From contig NZ_JAUYRO010000033.1 in the NCBI RefSeq assembly GCF_030696805.1, forward strand, positions 1 through 56,411: a stretch of 56,411 nt of DNA. The letters run 5' to 3'. Position 1 is the first letter of the stretch, and the number at the start of each line of letters is the position of its first letter. Positions 44,727 to 51,851 of this stretch are shown here, piece by piece. The notes under the pieces are model-generated. The model searched no databases. It was not told the origin of the DNA and saw nothing but the letters and a program-made list of their open reading frames with translations. Source of the DNA: Methyloversatilis sp. (GTDB lineage Bacteria > Pseudomonadota > Gammaproteobacteria > Burkholderiales > Rhodocyclaceae). Position numbers and translations under genes: made by a program.

Positions 44727-45752
44727 ATGAACGAATCAGATACCGAGCTGCTGCCCGAACCACAACCTTACTCGGGGCTCACCCCCGAAGCCGTCCTCGA
44801 CGCACTGGAAGCCGCCGGTTATGCGGTCGACGGCCGGCTGCTGGCCCTGAACAGTTTCGAAAACCGTGTCTATCAGGTCGGCGTTGATGACGGCGCGCCG
44901 ATGATCGCCAAGTTCTACCGCCCGGCGCGCTGGAGCGACGCCGCCATTCTGGAAGAACACGCTTTCTGCCTTGAGTTGGCGGCGCGCGAGATTCCGGTTG
45001 TTGCACCGCTCGAACTGCCGTGCGGCAGCACGCTGATGACGCACGCCGGCTATCGCTTTGCGGTGTTTCCGCGCCGCGGCGGGCGGGCGCCCGAATTCGA
45101 CCGCGCCGACACGCTGGAATGGATCGGCCGCTTCATGGGCCGAATCCATGCGCTCGGCGCGGTGCAGCCGTATGTGCACCGGCCGTCGCTCGACATCGCC
45201 AGCTTTGGCGAAGAACCGGCCGCCTTCGTGCTTGAGCACCACTTCGTGCCGCCGGAGCTGGAAGGCGTCTATCGCGGCATCACCGCGCAGGCGCTCGACG
45301 GCGTGCGGGCCGCGTTCGACCGCGGCGGCGCCATCCGGCGCATCCGTACGCACGGCGATTGCCACGTCGGCAACATGCTGTGGGTCGAGGGGCAGGGGCC
45401 GCACTTCGTCGATTTCGACGACAGCCGCATGGCGCCGGCCGTCCAGGACCTGTGGATGCTGTTGTCCGGCGAGCGGGCGGATCGCGCCGAACAGCTCGGC
45501 AAGGTGCTGGCCGGATACGAGGAATTCTGCGAGTTCGATCCGCGCGAACTGCAGCTGATCGAGGCGCTGCGTACGCTGCGGCTGATCCACCACAGCGGCT
45601 GGATCGCGCGCCGCTGGCAGGACCCGGCCTTCCCGACCGCCTTTCCGTGGTTCGACACGCCGCGCTACTGGGAAGCGCGCATCCTCGAATTGCGCGAGCA
45701 GGTCGCCGCGATGGAAGAACCCGCGCTGTGGCTCGAACGGGGCATGCGCTAG
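44727..45752 (+). CDS. srkA: Stress response kinase A (SrkA/YihE type)
   Basis: A 341-residue aminoglycoside-phosphotransferase-fold protein kinase. Family blocks: ALNSFENRVYQVG (nucleotide loop), MIAKFYRPARWS (Lys), RTHGDCHVGNMLW (catalytic Asp) and VDFDDSRMAPAVQDLWMLL (metal Asp). E. coli SrkA lowers toxin-driven death under stress and is adjacent to dsbA there; no dsbA is here. The ATG at 44727 is preceded by GAGAC. It is divergent from the que operon and followed by REP-like repeats. Confidence 0.92.
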   Translation: MNESDTELLPEPQPYSGLTPEAVLDALEAAGYAVDGRLLALNSFENRVYQVGVDDGAPMIAKFYRPARWSDAAILEEHAFCLELAAREIPVVAPLELPCGSTLMTHAGYRFAVFPRRGGRAPEFDRADTLEWIGRFMGRIHALGAVQPYVHRPSLDIASFGEEPAAFVLEHHFVPPELEGVYRGITAQALDGVRAAFDRGGAIRRIRTHGDCHVGNMLWVEGQGPHFVDFDDSRMAPAVQDLWMLLSGERADRAEQLGKVLAGYEEFCEFDPRELQLIEALRTLRLIHHSGWIARRWQDPAFPTAFPWFDTPRYWEARILELREQVAAMEEPALWLERGMR

Positions 45753-45762
45753 CGACACTGCG

Positions 45763-45843
45763 GCGATACGCACTCTGCACAAAGATGGCCGCGGCACCGA
45801 TCGCGGCGAGGCCGCCGCTCCCACACGATGCCGCTCCCACAGA
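45763..45843. repeat. REP-like palindromic repeats, cluster A
   Basis: The run starts with a 20-base sequence (45763-45782) that recurs inverted at 50586-50605. It continues with a core of the GGCGAGGCCGCCGCTCCCAC kind (45806-45825) and a shorter copy ending in CCGCTCCCACAG (45831-45842). The intergenic gap 45753-45874 has no gene. These match the widespread bacterial repeats with a GGGAGCGGC-type core. Confidence 0.8.
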
Positions 45844-45874
45844 CCCGGCTCCACAAGCCGAGCGCCCAAAAACG

Positions 45875-47149
45875 CTACTCCTGTACGCCGTTCGCCCGGC
45901 GTACCCGGAACGGCAGATTCGCGGTCGCAGCCTTGCCCAGCCGGTCGCGCACGGTGATGAACAGCCGGTAGGCGCCCGGTGCAGCAGGAGCGGCGAAGTG
46001 CACGCCCTGCGCATCGGCCTGCTGCACCACCACGTCAATGCGCGGCGGCACGGCTTCGTGATCGCCGCCGGCGCGCAGGTCGGTTGCTTCGGCGCGCACC
46101 TCCCACACCGTGGCCAGCGGCGAGCCATCGAAGGATGCGGCGTCCACACCGGCCGACATCGTCTGCCCGGGCGCGAACTCGTCGGCCGCGATGCCGATGC
46201 CCCGGATCAACGGTGCAGCCTGCATCGCCGGTCGGCCCCAGGCGGCGGACAGCGCGTCGGTCATTGCGGTCGGGCTGCCGTCGGCCAGCAGCAGGCCGTG
46301 CCAGGTGCCGGTCTGTTCCTGCTTCGCCCCCCAAAGGAAAGGAAAGACGCCCGCCACCTGGGGCTGGGCGGCCAGAAATGCCAGCGCCTCGCGAAAGAAA
46401 TCGGCCTTCTGGCTGCTGGTGAGTTCGACTGGCGCGCCCCAGGGCTTGCGCCCCGCCTGCCATTGGCCGAGCGGCCCCAGTTCGGTCACCACGACCGACT
46501 TGGTGATGCCCAGCCGGCGCAGCCGTTCCGGCAGCTGGAACACCGAGCCGCCATACAGGTTCAGCCCGAGCAGATCGACTGCGGCGCAACAGCTGGCCAG
46601 CGGAGCGAGCCAGTCGTCGCTGTTGTCCGCGACCACCATCAACGTCGGGTGGTCGGAATCGAGCGATTTCACGATGGCGGCCAGCCGGTTCACCTCCTGC
46701 CAGACCGGCTTCGGATCAGCGACCCCGGTTTCCACCTCGTTGCCGACGCCCCAGGCCAGCAGTGCCGGGTGGGCTCGATGCTTCATGACGAAGCGGCGCA
46801 CCGCCGCTTCCTGAGCGCGCACCGCCGCCGGGTCATCGAGCCGGAAGCCGTGGCGCGGATGGCCGAGCCACAGTCCCATGACCACCTTCATGCCGAGTCG
46901 GTGTGCGGCGTCCAGCACCCACACGTCGGATTCGCGATACACCCGCACCACCTTCGCGCCGGCCAGAGCGAGCTTTTCCAGCTGCGCTTGGTCGCCTTCG
47001 AACGCGGCGCCCTGCCAGGCAACTGCTGTCGCCGCTGCCGGTGCGACTGCACACATCACGAGCGGCAACAGCAGGCAGCGGGCAATGCGGAGGAGCGAGT
47101 TCAAGATCGTGCCGGGCACAGGAAAGTCCTGGTGGGCCCGCCACGACAT
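45875..47149 (-). CDS. Secreted clan GH-A glycoside hydrolase-like protein
   Basis: A 424-residue protein with a signal peptide (LLRIARCLLLPLVMCAVAPAAATA). The TIM-barrel part has the clan GH-A pair: acid/base Glu in AWGVGNEVETG and nucleophile Glu in VVVTELGPLGQW. VVMGLWLGHPRHG and VDLLGLNLYGGSVF are the other barrel strands. A C-terminal beta-sandwich (from about 320) is present. It resembles GH2-like or beta-1,3-glucan-active enzymes, but I cannot name a substrate. A GTG near 47119 with AGGA upstream may be the true start. It lies 55 bp after the protease gene. Confidence 0.78.
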   Translation of the reverse strand: MSWRAHQDFPVPGTILNSLLRIARCLLLPLVMCAVAPAAATAVAWQGAAFEGDQAQLEKLALAGAKVVRVYRESDVWVLDAAHRLGMKVVMGLWLGHPRHGFRLDDPAAVRAQEAAVRRFVMKHRAHPALLAWGVGNEVETGVADPKPVWQEVNRLAAIVKSLDSDHPTLMVVADNSDDWLAPLASCCAAVDLLGLNLYGGSVFQLPERLRRLGITKSVVVTELGPLGQWQAGRKPWGAPVELTSSQKADFFREALAFLAAQPQVAGVFPFLWGAKQEQTGTWHGLLLADGSPTAMTDALSAAWGRPAMQAAPLIRGIGIAADEFAPGQTMSAGVDAASFDGSPLATVWEVRAEATDLRAGGDHEAVPPRIDVVVQQADAQGVHFAAPAAPGAYRLFITVRDRLGKAATANLPFRVRRANGVQE

Positions 47150-47204
47150 GCGGCGGATAACCGGTGAGAGACCTTGCGGCGTGCCGCGTTCCCGGGCGGT
47201 GCGC

Positions 47205-47939
47205 TCAGGCTTCGGTCAGCGTCATCAGGATGTCTGCATACCAGGCGCAATTCAGACCGAGCGCCTCGTCGAGCTTGCGGTCGCGCGTGCCGACATCGAG
47301 CCGGGCGGAATGCACGCCGAGCAACTGCCAGGGCAGATCGCCCTTGGCGACGCTGCCCGTCGGTGCGCGCATCACCACCGGTGCGCCGCTGGTGCCGCGG
47401 TGGGTGCGTGCATCGGTCAGAAAATAGCCTTCGCCCTGAAAGCGCAGACCGAAGGACGACGCGATGACTGCGTGGCGCACCACCGGCATGTGGTGCAGCG
47501 TGTCGTGAAAGCCGAGCGGGAAACCGACCACCAGCAGCAGGCTGCCCACCTCGATCTGTCGTGCATCGACCTCCAGATGGGCCGGCGTGAAGGCGCGATA
47601 TACGGTTTTGGCCGGCAGCGCCGCGCGTTCGATCTCGATTACCGCCACGTCGATTTCGCCCGCCGTGTCCTGCCCCTGACGCCAGATGCTCTTGCCGCCG
47701 CGATACAGCGGAATCGAAAAGCCGGTGGATTCGGCCAGGTTGGCCGAGTCGGTGTGCAGTTCGATCTCGAGGCTGTCCGGAAAGTGCTTGCTCGGTTCAT
47801 CGACCACCACGTGGCGGCTGGTGACCAGGAAAAGGCGTTTGTCGCGCTCGAAGAAAAAGCCGCTCGCGTTGGTCAGCACGCGCGAACCTTCGAGCGTGCA
47901 TACGCGTGCGGCGGTCAGCAGTATGGGTTCTATCATCAA
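47205..47939 (-). CDS. Trypsin-like serine protease without signal peptide
   Basis: A 244-residue chymotrypsin-fold protease. The triad is His in LVTSRHVVVD, Asp in EIDVAVIEIE and Ser in HRGTSGAPVV. A GFPLGFHDTLHHMP segment lies between Asp and Ser. The N-terminus (MIEPILLTAARVCTLEGSRV) is not a signal peptide, so the protein should stay in the cytosol, which is unusual for this fold. No regulatory PDZ domain is present. The GH-A-like gene is next on the same strand. Confidence 0.82.
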   Translation of the reverse strand: MMIEPILLTAARVCTLEGSRVLTNASGFFFERDKRLFLVTSRHVVVDEPSKHFPDSLEIELHTDSANLAESTGFSIPLYRGGKSIWRQGQDTAGEIDVAVIEIERAALPAKTVYRAFTPAHLEVDARQIEVGSLLLVVGFPLGFHDTLHHMPVVRHAVIASSFGLRFQGEGYFLTDARTHRGTSGAPVVMRAPTGSVAKGDLPWQLLGVHSARLDVGTRDRKLDEALGLNCAWYADILMTLTEA

Positions 47940-48530
47940 GGCAGGGACCAGTCAGTGTGCCGGGCGCCGGCAGGTGGCAGGGCGCGGGCAGGATGCGGAA
48001 AAGCGCGGGAAACCTTGGGGGCGGCGCGGGATCGTCATTGATCTCGCGCCGCCATGAATCATCATTGTGCCCCTCATTGCGGCCGTGGCGTGCCCGCGAC
48101 GCGCAAGAAAGCGCTGCAGAAGGCATTGATTCAGGGCATAGTACAGGGCGGTGTAAATTGGCCGGCGGCGAATGTCGCGCGTCCAGGACATCGCCCGTTG
48201 TATCTGCATTCCGTTCCCACCGGATTTTCACCCTCTGGAACCGGCGTCCCCGCAAGGGCCGCGAGCTGCTTCGGCGGTCGCGGCAGGGACGTCCCAGGAC
48301 ACCAGCGCTCCGGGATTGCCCCGGGCTTCAGTCCGCAGAGCTTACCCGCCGGTCACCGCGCAGGCCCCGCATCCTTTCGACGCGGAAAAGCGCGGACGAT
48401 CCGCCCCAACCTGTCTGTCGGGCAAGCGTGCCTGCAGACCACCGCTGATCAGCGCGCCATCGATCCGGCAGACCCCGGCCCCGGCGAGCGGTCCGCGTGC
48501 CCGCACCCTATTCAACCTGGAGATGTACCC
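47940..48530. other. 591-bp gap before infA
   Basis: No convincing gene. Several open frames run through it in both directions, but their composition is that of GC-rich noncoding DNA, and the infA frame is open far upstream without a start site of good quality. A candidate promoter is TTGATT at 48126 and TGTAAA at 48152, with 20-bp spacing. A long infA leader of up to about 370 nt is possible. Confidence 0.5.
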
Positions 48531-48794
48531 ATGGCCAAAGAAGAACTGATAGACATGAATGGCGTCGTGACCGAAGTGCTGCCGGATTCGCGCTTCCGCG
48601 TGACGCTGGAAAACGGTCACCAGATCATCGCCTACACCTCGGGCAAGATGCGCAAGCACCACATCCGCATCCTGGCCGGCGACAAGGTGTCGCTTGAACT
48701 GTCGCCCTACGACTTCAGCAAGGGCCGCATCACGTTCCGCGAAATCGAAGGTCGGGGCGGCCCCGCCCCCGCACCGCGCCGCCGGGTGCATTGA
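48531..48794 (+). CDS. infA: Translation initiation factor IF-1 (long form)
   Basis: An 87-residue IF-1, an OB-fold protein that occupies the 30S A site during initiation. The family blocks are [56 protein letters not shown] and KGRITFR. The tail [12 protein letters not shown] makes it longer than the 72-residue E. coli form; Betaproteobacteria often carry such a second infA outside the ribosomal-protein cluster. A CCTGGAGAT site precedes the ATG. Confidence 0.95.
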   Translation: MAKEELIDMNGVVTEVLPDSRFRVTLENGHQIIAYTSGKMRKHHIRILAGDKVSLELSPYDFSKGRITFREIEGRGGPAPAPRRRVH

Positions 48795-48895
48795 TCAGCC
48801 GCTGACCGTCTGTCGCGGCCCGGCTGCCGGCAGGCTGGGCCCGGGGTGGCCCGGCATGGTCAGCCCGCTTCGCGTGCGGCGAGTCGTTTGGGTTT

Positions 48896-48978
48896 TGTGG
48901 GAGCGGCGGCCTCGCCTCGACACTCACGTCGCACTACGGCCATCGCCGCACGATGGCGGCGAGGCCGCCGCTCCCACA
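48896..48978. repeat. Inverted pair of REP-like repeats, cluster B
   Basis: Two 21-base arms (48896-48916 and 48958-48978) are exact reverse complements around a 41-base spacer, forming a BIME-like unit. The core GGGAGCGGCGGCCTCGCC is the same as in cluster A. The gap 48795-49097 between infA and dksA has no gene, and this unit may terminate both convergent transcripts. Confidence 0.9.
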
Positions 48979-49097
48979 GGACGCCGTTACGACACGGCTG
49001 CTCCACATCGAAACGCCCTTGCTCAGCCGTGCGCTCCGCAGCGCCGGCAGTGTGATTCCCTCTTCTCGGGGTAAATTGCACGGTAGCGGCTGAAGGT

Positions 49098-49544
49098 TCA
49101 GCGGCCGCGCATTTTGCGTTTTCGTTCGTGCAGTTCCTGCGCCTCCAGCGACAGCGTCGCGGTCGGGCGGGCGAGCAGACGGGCGATGCCTATCGGGTCG
49201 CCGGTGAATTCGCACCAGCCGTAGGTACCGTCGTCAATGCGTACGAGCGCCTCGTCGATCGTGTGCAGATGCTTGCGTTCGCGGTCGCGTACGCGCAGTT
49301 CCAGTGAATGGTCCTCTTCCAGCGACGCACGGTCCGACGGATCGGGCGTGCGCTCGAACTCGTGCAGGTGCTGCGTCGTGTCGTGCGCCGACTGCAGCAG
49401 CGCGTCACGCTCGGCGCGCAGCCGCTGCCGGAAGAAGTCGAGTTGGCCGGCCGACATGTATTCGCTGTCGGGCGCAGCCAGCAGAGCCGCCTCTGCTTCG
49501 GACAACTCATCCGGGGAGAGAGGAAGGGTGGGGGCAATCGACAT
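49098..49544 (-). CDS. dksA: DksA-type RNA polymerase secondary-channel factor
   Basis: A 148-residue DksA. It works with ppGpp at the RNA polymerase secondary channel to repress rRNA promoters and activate amino-acid genes. The coiled-coil tip motif DPSDRA (DxxDxA) is intact. In the globular part, CEFTGDPIGIARLLARPTAT keeps only one of the four zinc cysteines; the others are Thr, Ser and Ala, as is usual in Betaproteobacteria. The ATG at 49544 follows GAGGAGG. It is divergent from the methyltransferase gene. Confidence 0.92.
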   Translation of the reverse strand: MSIAPTLPLSPDELSEAEAALLAAPDSEYMSAGQLDFFRQRLRAERDALLQSAHDTTQHLHEFERTPDPSDRASLEEDHSLELRVRDRERKHLHTIDEALVRIDDGTYGWCEFTGDPIGIARLLARPTATLSLEAQELHERKRKMRGR

Positions 49545-49696
49545 GGTCTGCCTCCTCGTTGTGGGGTCAGCATGAAAGGTGCGGCACGCCGGATCCGGCA
49601 GCGCCGCGGCGAAGCGCACAGGGCGACCGTCACGATACACGCCAAAGGCGAAGCTTGTGCGCTACGTATCCGGCGCACGATGGTATGTTCGCTGCC

Positions 49697-50419
49697 ATGT
49701 CCCGATACCTGTCCTGTGCGCGCTCCGACGCTGCGCCGCAGCGCCCCGACTACCGCCCCCGCGCGCCGCGTGCGCCCGGCTACCTGATCGCGCCGCCGCT
49801 GGATTTCGACCGTACCGGCAAGTTCTACATGGGGCGCGAAATCTCCGACGTGATGGGCTGGCGGGCCGCCGACTGGCTCGAGCGACCGGAGAGGCTGGAG
49901 GAGGAACGCACCGACCTGCTTGTCGAGACGCTCGACCTGCGTTCCGGCATGGTGATTGCCGACATCGGCGCCGGCACCGGCTATCTGTCGCGGCTGATGT
50001 CGCCCGCCGTGAAGCCGCACGGGAAAATCATCGCAGTCGACGTGCAGGGCATGATGGTGCGCAGGATCGAGCGGCTGGCGCGCGAGAACGGCTTCGACAA
50101 CATCGAGGCCGTGCGCTGCCGGGAGTACGACGCACAGCTGCCAGCGGCGGTGGTCGACATGGCGGTCATGCTCGACGTCTATCACGAGCTGTCCTTTCCG
50201 TTCGAAATGCTGGCCAGCATCGTGCGTGCCACGAAGCCGGGCGGGCAGGTCGTGTTCGTCGAATTCAAGGAAGAGGATCCCGACATTCCGATCAAGCCGC
50301 TGCACAAGATGAGCGAGGCGCGCGTGCGGCGCGAGGCTGCGGTGCACAGGCTGAAGTGGGAGCGCACGATCGACCATCTGCCCTGGCAGCATGTTGTCGT
50401 ATTCCGCAGGCCGGGTTGA
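49697..50419 (+). CDS. Class I SAM-dependent methyltransferase
   Basis: A 240-residue methyltransferase. The SAM loop is VIADIGAGTGYLSRLM, followed by KIIAVDVQGMMVRRIE and VDMAVMLDVYHELSFP, the motif order of class I enzymes. The N-terminal MGREISDVMGWRAADWLERP block belongs to a widely distributed subgroup of unknown substrate. No signal peptide is evident. Starts at 49685 and 49697 are both possible. Confidence 0.87.
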   Translation: MSRYLSCARSDAAPQRPDYRPRAPRAPGYLIAPPLDFDRTGKFYMGREISDVMGWRAADWLERPERLEEERTDLLVETLDLRSGMVIADIGAGTGYLSRLMSPAVKPHGKIIAVDVQGMMVRRIERLARENGFDNIEAVRCREYDAQLPAAVVDMAVMLDVYHELSFPFEMLASIVRATKPGGQVVFVEFKEEDPDIPIKPLHKMSEARVRREAAVHRLKWERTIDHLPWQHVVVFRRPG

Positions 50420-50429
50420 AATGGCTGTG

Positions 50430-50627
50430 GGCAGAGCGCCCGCAGGAGCGGTCTTTGCGGGAGCGGCGTCTTGTGGGAGTGGCGATCCACGGCTGGCCCT
50501 GCATGGCCAGCCGGCTCTGCGGGCGGCGAGCAGGGCTCGCCGAAACCCCCGCGCCGCCCTCGCCGCGATAGTGCCGTGACCATCGTTGTGCAGAGTGCGT
50601 ATCGCGGCGGGGCCGCCGCTCCCACAA
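50430..50627. repeat. REP-like repeats and hairpins, cluster C
   Basis: Decayed copies of GGGAGCGGC occur at 50434-50480. A perfect 8-bp stem (GGCTGGCC/GGCCAGCC) around CTGCAT follows near 50490-50511. A GGCGAGC/GCTCGCC stem lies near 50525-50541. A final unit at 50586-50627 has the 20-base arm shared with cluster A and a REP core ending CCGCTCCCACAA. The gap 50420-50705 has no gene. Confidence 0.75.
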
Positions 50628-50670
50628 CAATTCCCACGACTACGCTGCCGCGTCCTGCTCACCCGTTCTG

Positions 50671-50676
50671 TATAGT
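50671..50676 (+). promoter_or_regulatory. -10 box for the SbcD-like gene
   Basis: TATAGT preceded directly by CTG lies 30 bp before the TTG start. It is the best -10 match in the gap; no -35 box is convincing. Confidence 0.4.
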
Positions 50677-50705
50677 CTGCTCACCATCGCTTCAGACCTC
50701 GCACC

Positions 50706-51851
50706 TTGCTGAAACTTCTTCACACCGCCGACTGGCAGATCGGCAAGCTGTACGGCCAGTTCGAGCCTGATGACGCTGCATTGCTCGCTGAGGCGCGCTT
50801 CGCGGCCGTCGAGCGGCTGGCGCAGCTCGCCAGCGTGCAGGGCGTGCACATGGTGCTGGTGGCGGGCGATGTGTTCGATGCGCAGGGAGTCGCCGAGCGG
50901 ACGATCCACCGGCTGTTCAACTGCCTGTGTGGCTACGCCGGCCCCTGGGTGATGATTCCGGGCAACCATGACGCTGCGCTGAGCGAATCGGTATGGACGC
51001 GTGCCGCGCGTCTGGGTGCCATCCCGCCCAATGTCTCCGTCTGCCTCGCACCGGGCGCCGTGCAGTTCGACGCCCTGCGCGTGGCCGTGCTGGCCGCACC
51101 GCTGACCCAGCGCATCACGCACAGCGACCTGACTTCGGCCTTTGCTGCCATTGACACCCCGGCAGGATTTCATCGTATCGGGCTGGCGCACGGTAGCGTG
51201 CAGGGCATTCTTGCCGACGGCATCGATTCGTCCAATCCGATCGCCGCCGGACGTGCCGCCGAGGCGCGACTCGACTATCTCGCTCTCGGCGACTGGCACG
51301 GCTGCCGGCAGATCGATGCACGCACCTGGTACAGCGGCACGCCGGAAACCGACCGCTTCCGCGCCAATGATTCCGGCCGGGCGCTGATCGTCGAGCTTGC
51401 TTCGCCCGGTGCCGAACCGGTCGTGACGCCGGTGGTGACCGGGCAGTACCGCTGGTTCGACGAGAGTGCGACGCTGCAGGTGGCCAGCGACATCGACGTG
51501 CTGCTCGCGCGGCTGGCCACTTTCGGTCATGCGGATGTCGTGCAGATCACGCTCGACGGCGAGACCGATCTGGCCGGTCACGCCCGTCTGCGCGATGCCC
51601 TCGCGCAGACGCAGGGGCGGGTGCGCAGCTTGACGGTCGATCTGTCTGCGCTGCGTATTGCACCGACCGAAGACGACATCGACGCGCTGGCCGCCGACGG
51701 CTATCTCGGCGACGTGATCGCCGAACTGCGCGCGCTGCAGGGCGACAGCGATGGCGACCGCGCCGGCACAGCCGAAGCGGCGCGCGATGCGCTGGTGCTG
51801 CTCGCCGGCCTGCTGCGTGACCGGCGCGCCGCCAGCGGGAACACCTCGTGA
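50706..51851 (+). CDS. SbcD/Mre11-like metallophosphoesterase
   Basis: A 381-residue nuclease subunit of the SbcD/YhaO type. The phosphoesterase motifs are all present: LHTADWQIGKLYG (Asp and a Trp/Gln in place of DxH), VAGDVFDAQG, IPGNHDAAL, and LALGDWHGCRQI. The second motif residue is not the His found in Mre11, which may alter nuclease activity. The start is TTG at 50706. It overlaps the SbcC-like ATPase by four bases, the usual nuclease-ATPase order. Confidence 0.86.
   Translation: MLKLLHTADWQIGKLYGQFEPDDAALLAEARFAAVERLAQLASVQGVHMVLVAGDVFDAQGVAERTIHRLFNCLCGYAGPWVMIPGNHDAALSESVWTRAARLGAIPPNVSVCLAPGAVQFDALRVAVLAAPLTQRITHSDLTSAFAAIDTPAGFHRIGLAHGSVQGILADGIDSSNPIAAGRAAEARLDYLALGDWHGCRQIDARTWYSGTPETDRFRANDSGRALIVELASPGAEPVVTPVVTGQYRWFDESATLQVASDIDVLLARLATFGHADVVQITLDGETDLAGHARLRDALAQTQGRVRSLTVDLSALRIAPTEDDIDALAADGYLGDVIAELRALQGDSDGDRAGTAEAARDALVLLAGLLRDRRAASGNTS

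Noticed and set aside
48054-48530. Protein-coding gene upstream of infA in the same frame
   Set aside because: No ribosome-binding site, no domain and a composition rich in Pro, Arg and Ala; the frame is probably open by chance.
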